Positions 51,804 to 61,399 of a DNA stretch of 64,000 nucleotides are shown here, piece after piece (positions within the stretch are counted from its first letter, which is position 1; each line of letters opens with the position of its first letter). The stretch covers positions 3,863,514-3,927,513 of the forward strand of contig NZ_CP009322.1 in NCBI RefSeq assembly GCF_000959725.1. Direction: 5' to 3'. The translations under genes and the position numbers were made by a program. The stretch comes from Burkholderia gladioli (GTDB taxonomy: Bacteria; Pseudomonadota; Gammaproteobacteria; Burkholderiales; Burkholderiaceae). The notes below the pieces were generated by a model. It was given only the letters and a program-made list of their open reading frames with translations. It had not been told where the DNA came from and searched no databases.

Positions 51804-52466
51804 ATGAGAGTACTGCTGGTCGAGGATGACGGGATGATCGGCGACGAGATGGCGGGCGCGTTGCGCGACGCCAGCTACGCGGTGGACTGGGTGCGCGACG
51901 GCGCCGCCGCGATCGCCTCGGTGCGCGCGCAACGTTACGACGTGGTGCTGCTCGATCTCGGCCTGCCGAAGCGGGACGGCTTCCAGGTGCTGGCCGCGAT
52001 CCGCGGTGCCGACAATCCAGTGCCGGTGGTGGTGGTGACCGCGCGCGACGCGGTGGAGGACCGCGTGCGCGGCCTCGACAACGGCGCCGACGACTACGTG
52101 CTCAAACCCTTCGAGATCACCGAATTGCTGGCGAGGATCCGCGCGGCGGCGCGACGCGGCGGCGGCACGGCCGCGCCCGTGCTCGGCAACGGCGTGGTGT
52201 CGCTCGATCCCGCCACCCACGAGGCGCGCGCGGGCGAGCGCTCGGTGCGTCTGTCCAGCCGCGAATTCGCCCTGCTGCATGCGCTGCTGCAGCGGCCCGG
52301 CGCGATCCTCTCGCGCACCGAGCTCGAGGATCGCATCTACGGCTGGAACGAGGAGGTCGAGAGTAACGCGGTCGAGTTCCTGATCTATTCGCTGCGCCGC
52401 AAGCTCGGCAGCGAGACGATCCGCAATGTGCGCGGCGTGGGCTGGATGGTGGCGAAGAACCAATGA
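51804..52466 (+). CDS. OmpR/QseB-family response regulator
   Basis: 220 residues: a receiver domain with acidic pocket D8/D9, phosphorylated D51 (VVLLDLGLPKRDG), T79 and K101 (YVLKPF), and a C-terminal winged helix (RSVRLSSREFALLHALLQRPG, NAVEFLIYSLRRKLG). It is overlapped by 4 bases (ATGA) by the sensor kinase. Start at the ATG behind GGGATCGGG-type leader. The pair resembles QseBC/PmrAB-like systems. The target may be the convergent RND operon or envelope genes, but this is inference. Confidence 0.93.
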   Translation: MRVLLVEDDGMIGDEMAGALRDASYAVDWVRDGAAAIASVRAQRYDVVLLDLGLPKRDGFQVLAAIRGADNPVPVVVVTARDAVEDRVRGLDNGADDYVLKPFEITELLARIRAAARRGGGTAAPVLGNGVVSLDPATHEARAGERSVRLSSREFALLHALLQRPGAILSRTELEDRIYGWNEEVESNAVEFLIYSLRRKLGSETIRNVRGVGWMVAKNQ

Positions 52467-53767
52467 AATATTCCCTGCAATTCCGCTTGTCGGCCTGGCT
52501 GTCCGTGATGGTCCTGCTGGCGGCCGCGGTGGCCGGCGTGGCCTCGTTCTGCGCCTCCTTCCACGAGGCCAACGAGCTGCAGGACTGGCAGCTCGAGCAG
52601 GTCGCGGCGATGATGACGCCGCACGTGCTCGCCGAGATGGAGCGCGACGGCATCGTCGGAAAACGGATGGAGACCGTGCATCACAAGCCCGAACTGGTGG
52701 TGCAGCGGCTCGATGCGAGTGGCGGGACGCTCGCGCTGCCGGCTTCGCTGCCCGACGGCGTGCAGGACGTGAAGGTGGCCGGCGTGGACTGGCGGCTGGT
52801 GGTGCGCACGCTCGACGCGGGCACGCGCGTGGCTGTCGGCCAGCAGACGGCCGGCCGTAACGACGTGGCCGAAAGCAGCGCGCTGGCTGCCACCGCGCCG
52901 CTGATCGTGTTCGTGCCGGTGCTGGTGCTGGTGCTCGGCTATGTGGTGCGCCACATGTTCGCGCCGCTGCGCGCGCTGTCGGCGCATGTGGACGGACGCG
53001 ACAGCCGCGACCTGTCGAGCCTGTCCGATGCGGGGCTGCCCGACGAGATCCGGCCGTTCGTGGTCGCGCTGAACCGCTTGCTGGATCGCGTCGAGCAATC
53101 GGTGGCCGCGCAACGGCGCTTCATCGCCGACGCGGCGCACGAGTTGCGCTCGCCGTTGACGGCGCTGTCGCTGCAGGCGGAGCGCCTCGAGCCCTTGACG
53201 CTGGCCACGCCCGCGCACGAGCGCGTGCTGGCCTTGCGGCGCGGGCTGGCGCGGGGCAGTGCGCTGGTCGAGCAATTGCTGAATTTCGCGCGCGTGCAGG
53301 ATGCGCCCGACACGGCGGACCAGCGCCTGTCGGTGGCGCAGCAGTGCCGTGCCGTGCTGGAGGACCTGATGCCGCTGGCCGATCGCAAGCGTATCGATAT
53401 CGGCGTGGTCGCGCTCGACGAGGGCGAAGTGCTGGCGCGCCCGCTCGACCTGCGCATGCTGGTGCGCAACCTGGTGGACAACGCGATTCGCTACACGCCC
53501 GAGGGCGGGCGCATCGATCTCGCGGTGCGCGCCGGCGAGGATCGCGTCGAGCTGTCGGTGGCCGACAGCGGGCCCGGAATTGCGCCGGCCGAGCGCGAGC
53601 GCGTGTTCGACGCGTTCTACCGGATCGTCGGCAACGAGGCGATCGGCTCGGGGCTGGGGCTGGCGATCGTGCGCACCATCGTCGAGCGGATCGGGGCGCG
53701 CATCGAGCTCGACGACGTCGAGCCGAGCGGGCTGCGCGTGACGGTGATGCTGCCGCGAGCGCGGTGA
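52463..53767 (+). CDS. Sensor histidine kinase
   Basis: 434 residues. Two membrane helices (about 8-30 and 140-162) flank a periplasmic sensor loop. A HAMP-like segment follows, then the H-box with phospho-accepting H226 (RRFIADAAHELRSPLTALSL) and the ATPase domain (LVDNAIRYTPEGGRIDL, DSGPGIAPAERERVFDAFYR, GSGLGLAIVRTIVE). QseC/PmrB-type layout. It ends 12 bases before the convergent outer-membrane efflux gene; no terminator visible in that gap. Confidence 0.93.
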   Translation: MKYSLQFRLSAWLSVMVLLAAAVAGVASFCASFHEANELQDWQLEQVAAMMTPHVLAEMERDGIVGKRMETVHHKPELVVQRLDASGGTLALPASLPDGVQDVKVAGVDWRLVVRTLDAGTRVAVGQQTAGRNDVAESSALAATAPLIVFVPVLVLVLGYVVRHMFAPLRALSAHVDGRDSRDLSSLSDAGLPDEIRPFVVALNRLLDRVEQSVAAQRRFIADAAHELRSPLTALSLQAERLEPLTLATPAHERVLALRRGLARGSALVEQLLNFARVQDAPDTADQRLSVAQQCRAVLEDLMPLADRKRIDIGVVALDEGEVLARPLDLRMLVRNLVDNAIRYTPEGGRIDLAVRAGEDRVELSVADSGPGIAPAERERVFDAFYRIVGNEAIGSGLGLAIVRTIVERIGARIELDDVEPSGLRVTVMLPRAR

Positions 53768-53779
53768 GCGGGCAGCCCG

Positions 53780-55261
53780 TCAGTGCATCCGCGTCGGCGA
53801 GGACGTCGTCGTGTTCAATCCGGGCCATCCGCCGCCGAGCGCGGTCGCCAGGTCGACCGCGGCCGCGATGCGTCGCGCATCGATCTGGTCCACCAGCTGC
53901 TGGTCCGCCAGCGCGATGGTTTGCGCCGTGACCACGTCGAGATAGCTGAGCGCGCCGGCCTGGAAGCGGTTCGTCGTCAGCCGCAGCGAGAGATCGGCCG
54001 CGTCGGCGGCGCGCCTTGCGCTGCTCGCCTCGTCCGCCAGCGCATGCAGCGAGCTCAGATCGTCTTCCACCTGCTGGAACGCGCTCAGCACGGTCTGCCG
54101 GTAGTCGGCCACCGCGCCCTCGTATTGCGCGGTCGCGCCGTGCAAGGTCGCACGGCGTTGTCCGCCGTCGAACAGGGTGCCGACCAACTGCGGACCGAGC
54201 GACCAGAACAGGCTCGGCGCGCTCAGCCAGGGCGCGAATGCGGCGCTTTCGAGGCCGGCGCTCGCGCTCAATACCAGGTCGGGGAAAAACGCCGCGCGCG
54301 CCACGCCGATCCGCGCATTCGCGGCGGCCACGCGGCGCTCGGCCGCCGCGATGTCGGGCCGCCGCTCGAGCAGTTGCGAGGGCAGGCCGGCCGGGATTTG
54401 GGGCACGGCCAGCGCCTGCACGCGCGGCGCGATGGCGAAGCTGGCGGCGTTTTCTCCGACCAGGGTGGCGATCGCGTGCTGCAGGCGCGCGCGTTGCGCG
54501 CCGATCTCGCTGGCCTGGGTGCGCGCCGTTTCATATTGCGCGCGCGCCTGCGCCACGGCGGACGCGTCGATCGCGCCATCCGCGAGCTGCTGTTCGAGCA
54601 GTTGCAGCGCGCGGCCATAGGCATTCACCGTGTCGTCGAGCAATCGCTGCTGCGTGTCGAGCGAGCGCATCGTGAAGTAATCGGTCGCGAGCTGCGTGCC
54701 GATCGCCAGCTTCACCGCAGCGAGATCCGCCGCGCTCGCTTGCGCGCCGGCCTGCGCGTTCGCCACCGAGTCACGGAGCCGGCCGAACACGTCGGGTTCC
54801 CAACTGGCGGCGATGCCGCCCAGGTAGTCGGTGGTGGTCTTGCCGGCCAGCGAGGAACCCGCCTTGTTCCGCGAGATGCGCCCGCGGCTCGGCGTGGCGC
54901 CGGCCGTGACGGTCGGCAGGAAGCCGGCGCGCTGCACGTCGACGGCCGCGCGGGCCGCATCGAGCTCGGCGATCGCGCGCTGCACCGTCTGGTTCGAGAT
55001 CGCGACGCGTGCCTCCAGGCGGTCGAGATCCGCATCGCCGAACACGGTCCACCACGGGCCGCGCGGCGCCGCGTCGGCCGGCGCGGCGAGACGCCAGCCC
55101 GGCTGCGCGGCAGGTGCGCCCGCGTAGGTGGGCGGCACCTCGACGGCGGGGCGGGTGTAGGCCGGCAGGCTCGAGCAGGCGCCGAGCGACAGCGCGGCGA
55201 GCGCGGCCAGCAAGACGCGATGCACCGGGCGCGAAGCGTAGGTGCGTAACGGGGCGGGCAT
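53780..55261 (-). CDS. Outer-membrane efflux lipoprotein of a second RND system
   Basis: 493 residues, NodT/OprM-type channel. Lipobox L-G-A-C ends at Cys29. Repeats WWTVFGDADLDRLEARVAIS, SRDVFGRLRDSV-like PDVFGRL, and LLERRPDIAAAERRVAAANARIG mark the outer-membrane efflux fold. Last gene of the efflux operon, read after the adaptor (13 bases). The paralogue is oprC at 37.7 kb. Confidence 0.9.
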   Translation of the reverse strand: MPAPLRTYASRPVHRVLLAALAALSLGACSSLPAYTRPAVEVPPTYAGAPAAQPGWRLAAPADAAPRGPWWTVFGDADLDRLEARVAISNQTVQRAIAELDAARAAVDVQRAGFLPTVTAGATPSRGRISRNKAGSSLAGKTTTDYLGGIAASWEPDVFGRLRDSVANAQAGAQASAADLAAVKLAIGTQLATDYFTMRSLDTQQRLLDDTVNAYGRALQLLEQQLADGAIDASAVAQARAQYETARTQASEIGAQRARLQHAIATLVGENAASFAIAPRVQALAVPQIPAGLPSQLLERRPDIAAAERRVAAANARIGVARAAFFPDLVLSASAGLESAAFAPWLSAPSLFWSLGPQLVGTLFDGGQRRATLHGATAQYEGAVADYRQTVLSAFQQVEDDLSSLHALADEASSARRAADAADLSLRLTTNRFQAGALSYLDVVTAQTIALADQQLVDQIDARRIAAAVDLATALGGGWPGLNTTTSSPTRMH

Positions 55262-55274
55262 GATGGCACTCCTG

Positions 55275-56624
55275 TCAACGAAGCGCGGCCGAAGCCGCGC
55301 GAGGCGTCGCCGCGATCGGCCTTGCCTGCGTGTCCGGTGCCGCCGCGCTGGCCACCGCGGCCGGCCCCGGCTTCACGCGCGTCACGCTGGTCACCCGCAC
55401 CGGCGTGCCGGCCGCCAGCGCATCGCCGGGATTGTCGATCACGCGATCCGAGGCGTTCAGGCCCGTCGCGATCTCGACCCGCGTGCCGAAGTCGCGTCCT
55501 ATCCGCACTTGCCTCAGGGCCACGCGTCCATCGTCGGTCACCACGCCCACCGTCACGCCGTCGGGGCGGAACAGCAGGGCGCTGGCGGGCAGCTCGAGCG
55601 CCGGGCTGGGGCTCGCGATGCGCAGATGCACCTGCACGTAGGCGCCGGGCAGCAGCGCGCCGTCGCGGTTGTCGACGTCGATCTCGATGCGCAAGGTGCG
55701 CGTGGCCGGGTCGATCGCGCCGCTGCTGCGCGCTACGCGCGCGGCAAAGCGTCTGCCGGGGTATTGCGGCGAACTGAGCGTGACATCGGTGCCGGTCGTC
55801 ACGTTGCCGGCGCTGTCCTGCGGCACGTCGACGAACACGCGCAGGCTGTCGGTCTGCTGCAGATGGAACAGTTCGCCGGTTTGCCCGGGCGAGCCGGGCG
55901 TGCCGCCTGCCGTCACCAGCGTGCCCACGTCGACCCGGCGCGCGGTGACCACGCCGGCAAACGGCGCCGTGACGGTCTCGAACGAGACCAGTTGCGCGAG
56001 ATGCGCGACATTCGCCTGCGCCGCCGCGAGCAGCGCGCGCTTGGCCTCCATGTCGGCGCGCTTGGTGTCGGCGTCCTGCTGCGAGACCGATTGCGTCCTG
56101 AGCATCTGGGCCCAGCGCGCGGAGGTCGACTGCGCATAAACGTAATTCGCCTGCGCGACCGCCTCGTCGGCGCGCGCCTGCTTGAGCTGGGCGTCGAGAT
56201 CGGGCGCGGCGATGCGCGCCAGCACGTCGCCGGTCTTCACCCGGGTCCCGATATCGGTACGCCAGCTTTCGATATAGCCGCTGGTTCGCGCGTAGATCGC
56301 GGCGTCGGCGAAGGGCGCCACCGCGCCAGGCAGGATCAGCGCCTGGTCGGCCGGCGCGCGGCCCGGCAGTACCACCGCGACGGGCAGTGCCCGCTGAGCG
56401 GCGGTCTGCGCCTGCTGCGCGGCGCGCGCCGACAGGCGCGGCACGATGCCGATCGCGAGCAGCGCGGCGAACACGGCGGCCAGCGCGAGCGGCAGCACGA
56501 GCGGCCGGCCGCGAGGCGTAGCGCCGGGGGCCGGCAAGGCGGCGTTCTCGGGGGGCGAGGCGTCCCGAGCGGCTGCGTCGGCGTGCGCCCGCTTGGCGGG
56601 ATCGAGTTCGTGGTTATCGTTCAT
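55275..56624 (-). CDS. RND efflux periplasmic adaptor, second system
   Basis: 449 residues. A cytoplasmic tail of about 45 residues precedes one membrane helix (about 46-66), then the adaptor domains: GYIESWRTDIGTRVKTGDVLARIAAPDLDAQLKQ (first lipoyl half), a helical hairpin and VTAPFAGVVTARRVDVGTLV (second half). Start at the ATG at 56624. It connects the inner-membrane transporter upstream (stop 37 bases away) to the outer-membrane lipoprotein downstream. Confidence 0.9.
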   Translation of the reverse strand: MNDNHELDPAKRAHADAAARDASPPENAALPAPGATPRGRPLVLPLALAAVFAALLAIGIVPRLSARAAQQAQTAAQRALPVAVVLPGRAPADQALILPGAVAPFADAAIYARTSGYIESWRTDIGTRVKTGDVLARIAAPDLDAQLKQARADEAVAQANYVYAQSTSARWAQMLRTQSVSQQDADTKRADMEAKRALLAAAQANVAHLAQLVSFETVTAPFAGVVTARRVDVGTLVTAGGTPGSPGQTGELFHLQQTDSLRVFVDVPQDSAGNVTTGTDVTLSSPQYPGRRFAARVARSSGAIDPATRTLRIEIDVDNRDGALLPGAYVQVHLRIASPSPALELPASALLFRPDGVTVGVVTDDGRVALRQVRIGRDFGTRVEIATGLNASDRVIDNPGDALAAGTPVRVTSVTRVKPGPAAVASAAAPDTQARPIAATPRAASAALR

Positions 56625-56661
56625 GATCGGGTCGAAATGACGTTGGGCATCGGGGCGAGGT

Positions 56662-59600
56662 TCATCGTGCGTCGGCGCGGGCAGCGGCGGCCGTGCCGGC
56701 GCGCGCGCCGCGTCGCGCCAGCCAGGCATGCGCGAGGCCGAACATCACCGGCACGAACAACAGGGTCGAGACCGTGCCGAACGCGAGCCCGCCGATCACC
56801 GCGCGGCCCAGCGGCGCGTTCTGCTCGCCGCCGTCGCCGAGTCCGAGCGCCATCGGCAGCATGCCGATCAGCATCGCGAGCGCGGTCATCACCACCGGCC
56901 GGAAGCGCGTGAAGCCGGCTTCCAGCGCCGCCTGCCAGGGCGGCGCGCCCTCGCGCAGCATCTCGCGCGCGGCGTTGACCACCAGGATGCTGTTCGCGGT
57001 CGCGATGCCGATGCAGAGGATGGTCCCGGTCAAGGCGGGCACCGACAGCGTGGTATGCGTGGCGAACAGCATCCAGGCGATGCCGGCCAGCGAGGCGGGC
57101 AGGCCGCTGACGATCACGGCCGGGTCGATCCACGACTGGAAGTTCACCACCATCAACAGGTAAACCAGTCCGACCGCGAACACCAGCCCGGCCAGCAGCC
57201 CCGAGAACGAGGCATTCATGGCCTGCACCTGGCCGCGCAGCACGATCCGCGAGCCGGGCGGCAGCTGCGCGCGCGCCGCGTCCACCAGCTTCGTCACGTC
57301 CGCCGCGACGCCGCCCAGATCGCGCCCTTGCGTGGACGCGTAGATATCGAGCACCGGCTGCACGTTGTAGTGCGACACCACCGCCTGCTGGCTGGCGCGC
57401 GAGAAGCTGCCGAGCGAGCCGAGCAGGTTGCGCGGCGTGGCGCCGGCCGCGTCGCTGGCGCTTCCCTCCGCGGTTCGCGGCGAGGGCATCGGCAGGTTGG
57501 CCAGTGCCTGCAGCGAGTCGATCTCGTATTGCGGCGCCTCGATCGTGATCGGGTAGCTCACGCCGTTGGTCGGATCCAGCCAGAAGTTCGGCGAAGTCTG
57601 CGAACTGCCCGACAAGGCGATCAACAGGTTCTGCGAGACGTCGCGCTGCTGCAGCCCGGCCAGGATGGCGCGCGTGCGGTCGACCTCGACGTCGATGGCG
57701 GGCTCGTCGCCGGGCTGCTGGATGCGCGCGTCGACCAGCCCCGGCACGCCGCGCAGCTGCGCGAGCAACTGGTTGGCCACCCGACGATTGGCGTCGAGCC
57801 GGTTGCCGACGATCTGGATGTCGATCGGCGAGGGCAGCCCGAAGTTGAGGATCTGGCTGACGATGTCGGCCGGCAGGAAGGCGAAGCTGACGCCGGGAAA
57901 GGCGGTGGCCAGCGTGTTGCGCAGGCGCGCGACGTAGCCGGCTGCCGGTGCGTGGCCCGCTTTCAGCGTGATCAGCACGGTGGCGTCCTGGGTGCCGATC
58001 GCGCCGCTCGAGTCGTAGCTGAGGTTGATGCCGCTGACCGGCACGCCGATATCGTCGAGCACCGAGGCGATCTGCGCGGGCGGTATCACGCTGCGGATCT
58101 TCGCTTCCACCTCGTCGGCGAGCCGCGCGGTCTGTTCGATCCGCGTGCCGGTCGGCGCGCGCAGGTGCAGGCGGATCTCGCCGGTGTCGACGGCCGGAAA
58201 GAAGTCGCGGCCGGCGAAGGCGAACAGCGAGGAGGAGGCGAGACAGGCCAGCACGAAGCCGGCGATCACCGCGCGGCGATGGCGGATCGCCCCGTCGAGC
58301 AGGCCCCGGTAACGCGCGCGGACCATCTCGAAGCGGTGTTCGAAGCCGCGCTGGAAGCGTGCGAAGCCGCCCCGCGCGGTACCCGACGGCGCGCGCAGCA
58401 GCCACATCGCGAGGGTCGGCACCAGCGTGCGCGACAGCAGGTAGGAGGCGACCATCGCGAAGATCACCGCTTCCGCCATCGGCACGAAGAGGTAGCGCGC
58501 CACGCCGGTGAGCAGGAACATCGGCGCGAACACGATGCAGATCGACAGGGTGGAGACCAGGGTGGGCACGGCGATCTCGCCCGCGCCGGTCAGGATCGCG
58601 TCCTCCAGAGGCGCGCCGCGCTCGAGATGATGCGTGATGTTCTCGATCGCGACCGTCGCGTCGTCGACCAGGATCCCCACCGCCAGCGCGAGCCCGCCGA
58701 GGGTCATGATGTTGATGGTCTGGCCCAGCGCCGACAGCGCGAGCAGGGAGCTGAGCACCGCCAGCGGAATCGACACGGCGATGATCAGCGTCGCGCGCCA
58801 ACTGCCCAGGAACAGCAGGATCATCAGCGCGGTCAGGCAGGCGGCGATCAGGGCCTCGCGCGCCACGCCCTGGATCGCCGACTTCACGAACACCGACTGG
58901 TCCGCCAGCGGCGTGATGCTGAGCGCCTTGGGCAGGCCGGCCGCGATCTGCGGCAACAACGCCTTGACCTCGCCGATGATCGACAGCGTGGAGGCGCTGC
59001 CGGTCTTCTCGACCGTCAACAACGCGGCGCGCTTGCCGTCGGCACGCACGATATTGGTCTGCGGTATGTAGCCGTCGCGCACGTGGGCGACGTCGCGCAG
59101 GTAGATCACGCCGCCGCCGGCCGTCTTCACCGGCAGATCGTTCAGCGCGGCGATGGTCTGCGTGCTGCCGTTCATCTGCACGTTGTATTCGCGCGCGCCG
59201 ATCTTGGCCGAGCCGCCGGGCAGGATCAGGTTCTGCGCGTTGACGGCGTTCACCACGTCGATCGGCGAGAGCCCCTTGGCCTGCAGCGCGCGCGGGTCGA
59301 GATCCACCACGATCGAGCGCACCTTGCCGCCGAACGGAAGCGGCACGGCGGCGCCCTGCACGGTGGCGAGCTGGGTGCGGATGAAGCTGTTGCCCAGGTC
59401 GTAGAGCTGTTGTTCGGCCAGCGTGCGGCTCGACAGTCCCAGTTGCAGGATCGGCACCGTCGAGGCGCTGTAGGTGATCACGTTCGGCGGCAGCGTGCCG
59501 GGCGGCATCACGCGCAGGATCGAGGAGGCGTTGCTGACGGCCTGCGCGATCGCGCGGTTGATGTCGGCGCCTGGGTGGAAGAACACCTTGATCACCGACA

Positions 59601-59865
59601 CACCGTTCAGCGATTGCGACTCGATGTGCTCGATGTCGTCGACGTCGGTGGTCAGGGCACGCTCGTAGATCGAGGTGATCCGGTGCGCCATGTCCTCGGC
59701 CGAGAAGCCGTTGTACTGCCAGACGATACTGACGACGGGGATGTCGATGTTCGGGAAGATGTCGGTCGGCGTGCGCAGGATCGCGAGCGGGCCGGCGATC
59801 GCGATCAGCAGCGCGAGCACGACGAAGGTATGGGGCCGGCGCAAGGCCAGCCGGACGATCCACAT
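56662..59865 (-). CDS. RND inner-membrane efflux transporter, second system
   Basis: 1067 residues. Twelve membrane helices in two halves; LAVGILVDDATVAIENITHHLE carries the proton-relay Asp pair. Opening MWIVRLALRRPHTFVVLALLI and the porter segment GFSAEDMAHRITSIYERALTTDVDDIEHIES place it in the HAE-1-like MdtB/MexF-related group, distant from BpeF. The ATG at 59865 marks the first conserved residue. First gene of a three-gene operon. Substrates unknown; possibly regulated by the convergent two-component system. Confidence 0.92.
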   Translation of the reverse strand: MWIVRLALRRPHTFVVLALLIAIAGPLAILRTPTDIFPNIDIPVVSIVWQYNGFSAEDMAHRITSIYERALTTDVDDIEHIESQSLNGVSVIKVFFHPGADINRAIAQAVSNASSILRVMPPGTLPPNVITYSASTVPILQLGLSSRTLAEQQLYDLGNSFIRTQLATVQGAAVPLPFGGKVRSIVVDLDPRALQAKGLSPIDVVNAVNAQNLILPGGSAKIGAREYNVQMNGSTQTIAALNDLPVKTAGGGVIYLRDVAHVRDGYIPQTNIVRADGKRAALLTVEKTGSASTLSIIGEVKALLPQIAAGLPKALSITPLADQSVFVKSAIQGVAREALIAACLTALMILLFLGSWRATLIIAVSIPLAVLSSLLALSALGQTINIMTLGGLALAVGILVDDATVAIENITHHLERGAPLEDAILTGAGEIAVPTLVSTLSICIVFAPMFLLTGVARYLFVPMAEAVIFAMVASYLLSRTLVPTLAMWLLRAPSGTARGGFARFQRGFEHRFEMVRARYRGLLDGAIRHRRAVIAGFVLACLASSSLFAFAGRDFFPAVDTGEIRLHLRAPTGTRIEQTARLADEVEAKIRSVIPPAQIASVLDDIGVPVSGINLSYDSSGAIGTQDATVLITLKAGHAPAAGYVARLRNTLATAFPGVSFAFLPADIVSQILNFGLPSPIDIQIVGNRLDANRRVANQLLAQLRGVPGLVDARIQQPGDEPAIDVEVDRTRAILAGLQQRDVSQNLLIALSGSSQTSPNFWLDPTNGVSYPITIEAPQYEIDSLQALANLPMPSPRTAEGSASDAAGATPRNLLGSLGSFSRASQQAVVSHYNVQPVLDIYASTQGRDLGGVAADVTKLVDAARAQLPPGSRIVLRGQVQAMNASFSGLLAGLVFAVGLVYLLMVVNFQSWIDPAVIVSGLPASLAGIAWMLFATHTTLSVPALTGTILCIGIATANSILVVNAAREMLREGAPPWQAALEAGFTRFRPVVMTALAMLIGMLPMALGLGDGGEQNAPLGRAVIGGLAFGTVSTLLFVPVMFGLAHAWLARRGARAGTAAAARADAR

Positions 59866-60127
59866 GGCGGTTCCTTCCGGACGGAGATACGTGGCGAGGG
59901 CGCCGTGGGCGGCGCGATGAGGAGGTGCCAGTGTGGAAGCGCGACGCGCACTCGTTGCTGACGCGATTATTACGAAGTTGTCATGTGGCGCGGATGTCGA
60001 TTTCGTCATCGAGCGGTCAGGTTTGCCGCAAGCCGCGGTGGCCAGAATGATTGCGTGGCTCGGGCGGGTTTCGATGTGCGAAGCGCGGCCGGGTCCGACC
60101 GCTCATCAATCATTCGGAGGTATGAGG

Positions 60128-60412
60128 ATGTCCAAGTCGACACGCTGGTTCGCGGCCGCTTGCGCCGCATGTGCCGCATCGCTCGCGCTGTCCGCGCCGG
60201 CTTTCGCGAAGGTGGATAACAACGGGCTGACGCGCGACGAGGTGCGCATGCAACTGATCGACGCGCAGCGCGCCGGTTGGGTGCCCAGCTCGGATGCGGA
60301 TTACCCACCCTCGGCCGCCACCGTCGCGCGCAATCGCGAGCTGTACGCGATCGCGCACCATGCCGACGCGGAGCCCGGCATGCGCACCGCGGCGGTCGAT
60401 GCCGCGCCTTGA
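60128..60412 (+). CDS. DUF4148 small periplasmic protein, second copy
   Basis: 94 residues. Signal peptide (1-26, APAFA-K) then the DUF4148 core GLTRDEVRMQLIDAQRAGWVPSSDADYPPSAATVARN. The ATG at 60128 is chosen over the ATG at 60122 because GGAGGT (60116-60121) abuts the latter with no spacing but sits 6 bases before the former. Divergent from the RND operon and related to the protein at 26217-26525; Burkholderia genomes carry many copies of unknown role. Confidence 0.86.
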   Translation: MSKSTRWFAAACAACAASLALSAPAFAKVDNNGLTRDEVRMQLIDAQRAGWVPSSDADYPPSAATVARNRELYAIAHHADAEPGMRTAAVDAAP

Positions 60413-60511
60413 GTCCGCGTCGAGCCGGCATCGAACCCGCGCGCGGCGTCGCTCGTCGCCGGGTGTGGCCGCCGCGACATTCCCGGCGCTCCGGTGTCGC
60501 GTGGCGGCGGC

Positions 60512-61288
60512 TCAGGCGCGGGCGCCGCGTCCCGCCGCGTGCTGCGGTATCAGCAGCACGCCGAGCACGATGAAGACGGCCAGCAGCATGGTGGCGTAGA
60601 AGCGGCTCAGTTCCAGGCCGCCTTGCGCCACCGGCTTGTCGAGCCAGTCGCCGAGCGTGGCGCCGAGCGGGCGCGTCAGCACGAAGGCCGCCCAGAACAG
60701 CGCGGTGCGCGACACGCGCGGCCACAGCATCAGTACCGCAACCAGCGCCAGGCTCGCGCCGAAGATCGCCGCGCCGGTCTCGTAACCGAGCCCGAGGCCG
60801 CCGAGATCGTGGCCGGCGACGAAATCGCCGAGCGCGGTGCCGAGCGTCTGCGAGAACATGATGGTGGCCCAGTAGAACCATTCGGCGCGTGCGCCGGTCA
60901 CGCTGTCCACCGAAACCGTGCCCTCGACGCGATACCAGGTCGCGAGGCTCGCGGCCAGCAGCGCGACGATGATCGATACGCCGCCGGCGTAGCCGAGCCC
61001 GAGCGAGCGATCGCAGAAATCGGCGAGCGTGGTGCCGAAGGTGGTGGTGGCGATGATGGTCGCCCAGTACAGCCAGGCCTTGAAGCGCGAGGCGCGGATT
61101 TGCGCCGCGACCAGCACCACGAAGGCCGCGAGGAAGATCAGCGAGCCGACCAGGTAGCCGAGGTCGAGGGACATGGTGACCCAGTCGCCGCCGGTTTCCC
61201 CGAGCGTGGTGGCCGCGATCTTGATGGTCCAGAAGCCGAGCGTCAGCGCGGGAACCTTGCTGATCGCGTGTTCTGTCTTGACGTGCAT
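60512..61288 (-). CDS. DUF347-repeat inner-membrane protein
   Basis: 258 residues, almost wholly hydrophobic with eight or more membrane helices. Four copies of the DUF347 motif are visible (FWTIKIAATTLGETGGDW, YWATIIATTTFGTTLADF, YWATIMFSQTLGTALGDF, FWAAFVLTRPLGATLGDW), each ending in a conserved Asp. Function not established for the family. First ATG is used. It stands alone, with no obvious operon partner. Confidence 0.88.
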   Translation of the reverse strand: MHVKTEHAISKVPALTLGFWTIKIAATTLGETGGDWVTMSLDLGYLVGSLIFLAAFVVLVAAQIRASRFKAWLYWATIIATTTFGTTLADFCDRSLGLGYAGGVSIIVALLAASLATWYRVEGTVSVDSVTGARAEWFYWATIMFSQTLGTALGDFVAGHDLGGLGLGYETGAAIFGASLALVAVLMLWPRVSRTALFWAAFVLTRPLGATLGDWLDKPVAQGGLELSRFYATMLLAVFIVLGVLLIPQHAAGRGARA

Positions 61289-61399
61289 GCTTGCCCCTTG
61301 TCCTGGTCGATGGAAGCGAAGGGCAAGCGTAGCGAGGCGGGGCTTAACGAACGATTAAGGCAGCAGCCGGGAAGCCGCGCTTCCCGGCGCATTCCCGGC

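Noticed and set aside
56728..59961. Open frame of about 1077 codons on the plus strand across the second RND transporter
   Set aside because: Same high-GC antisense effect; the minus frame is the real transporter.
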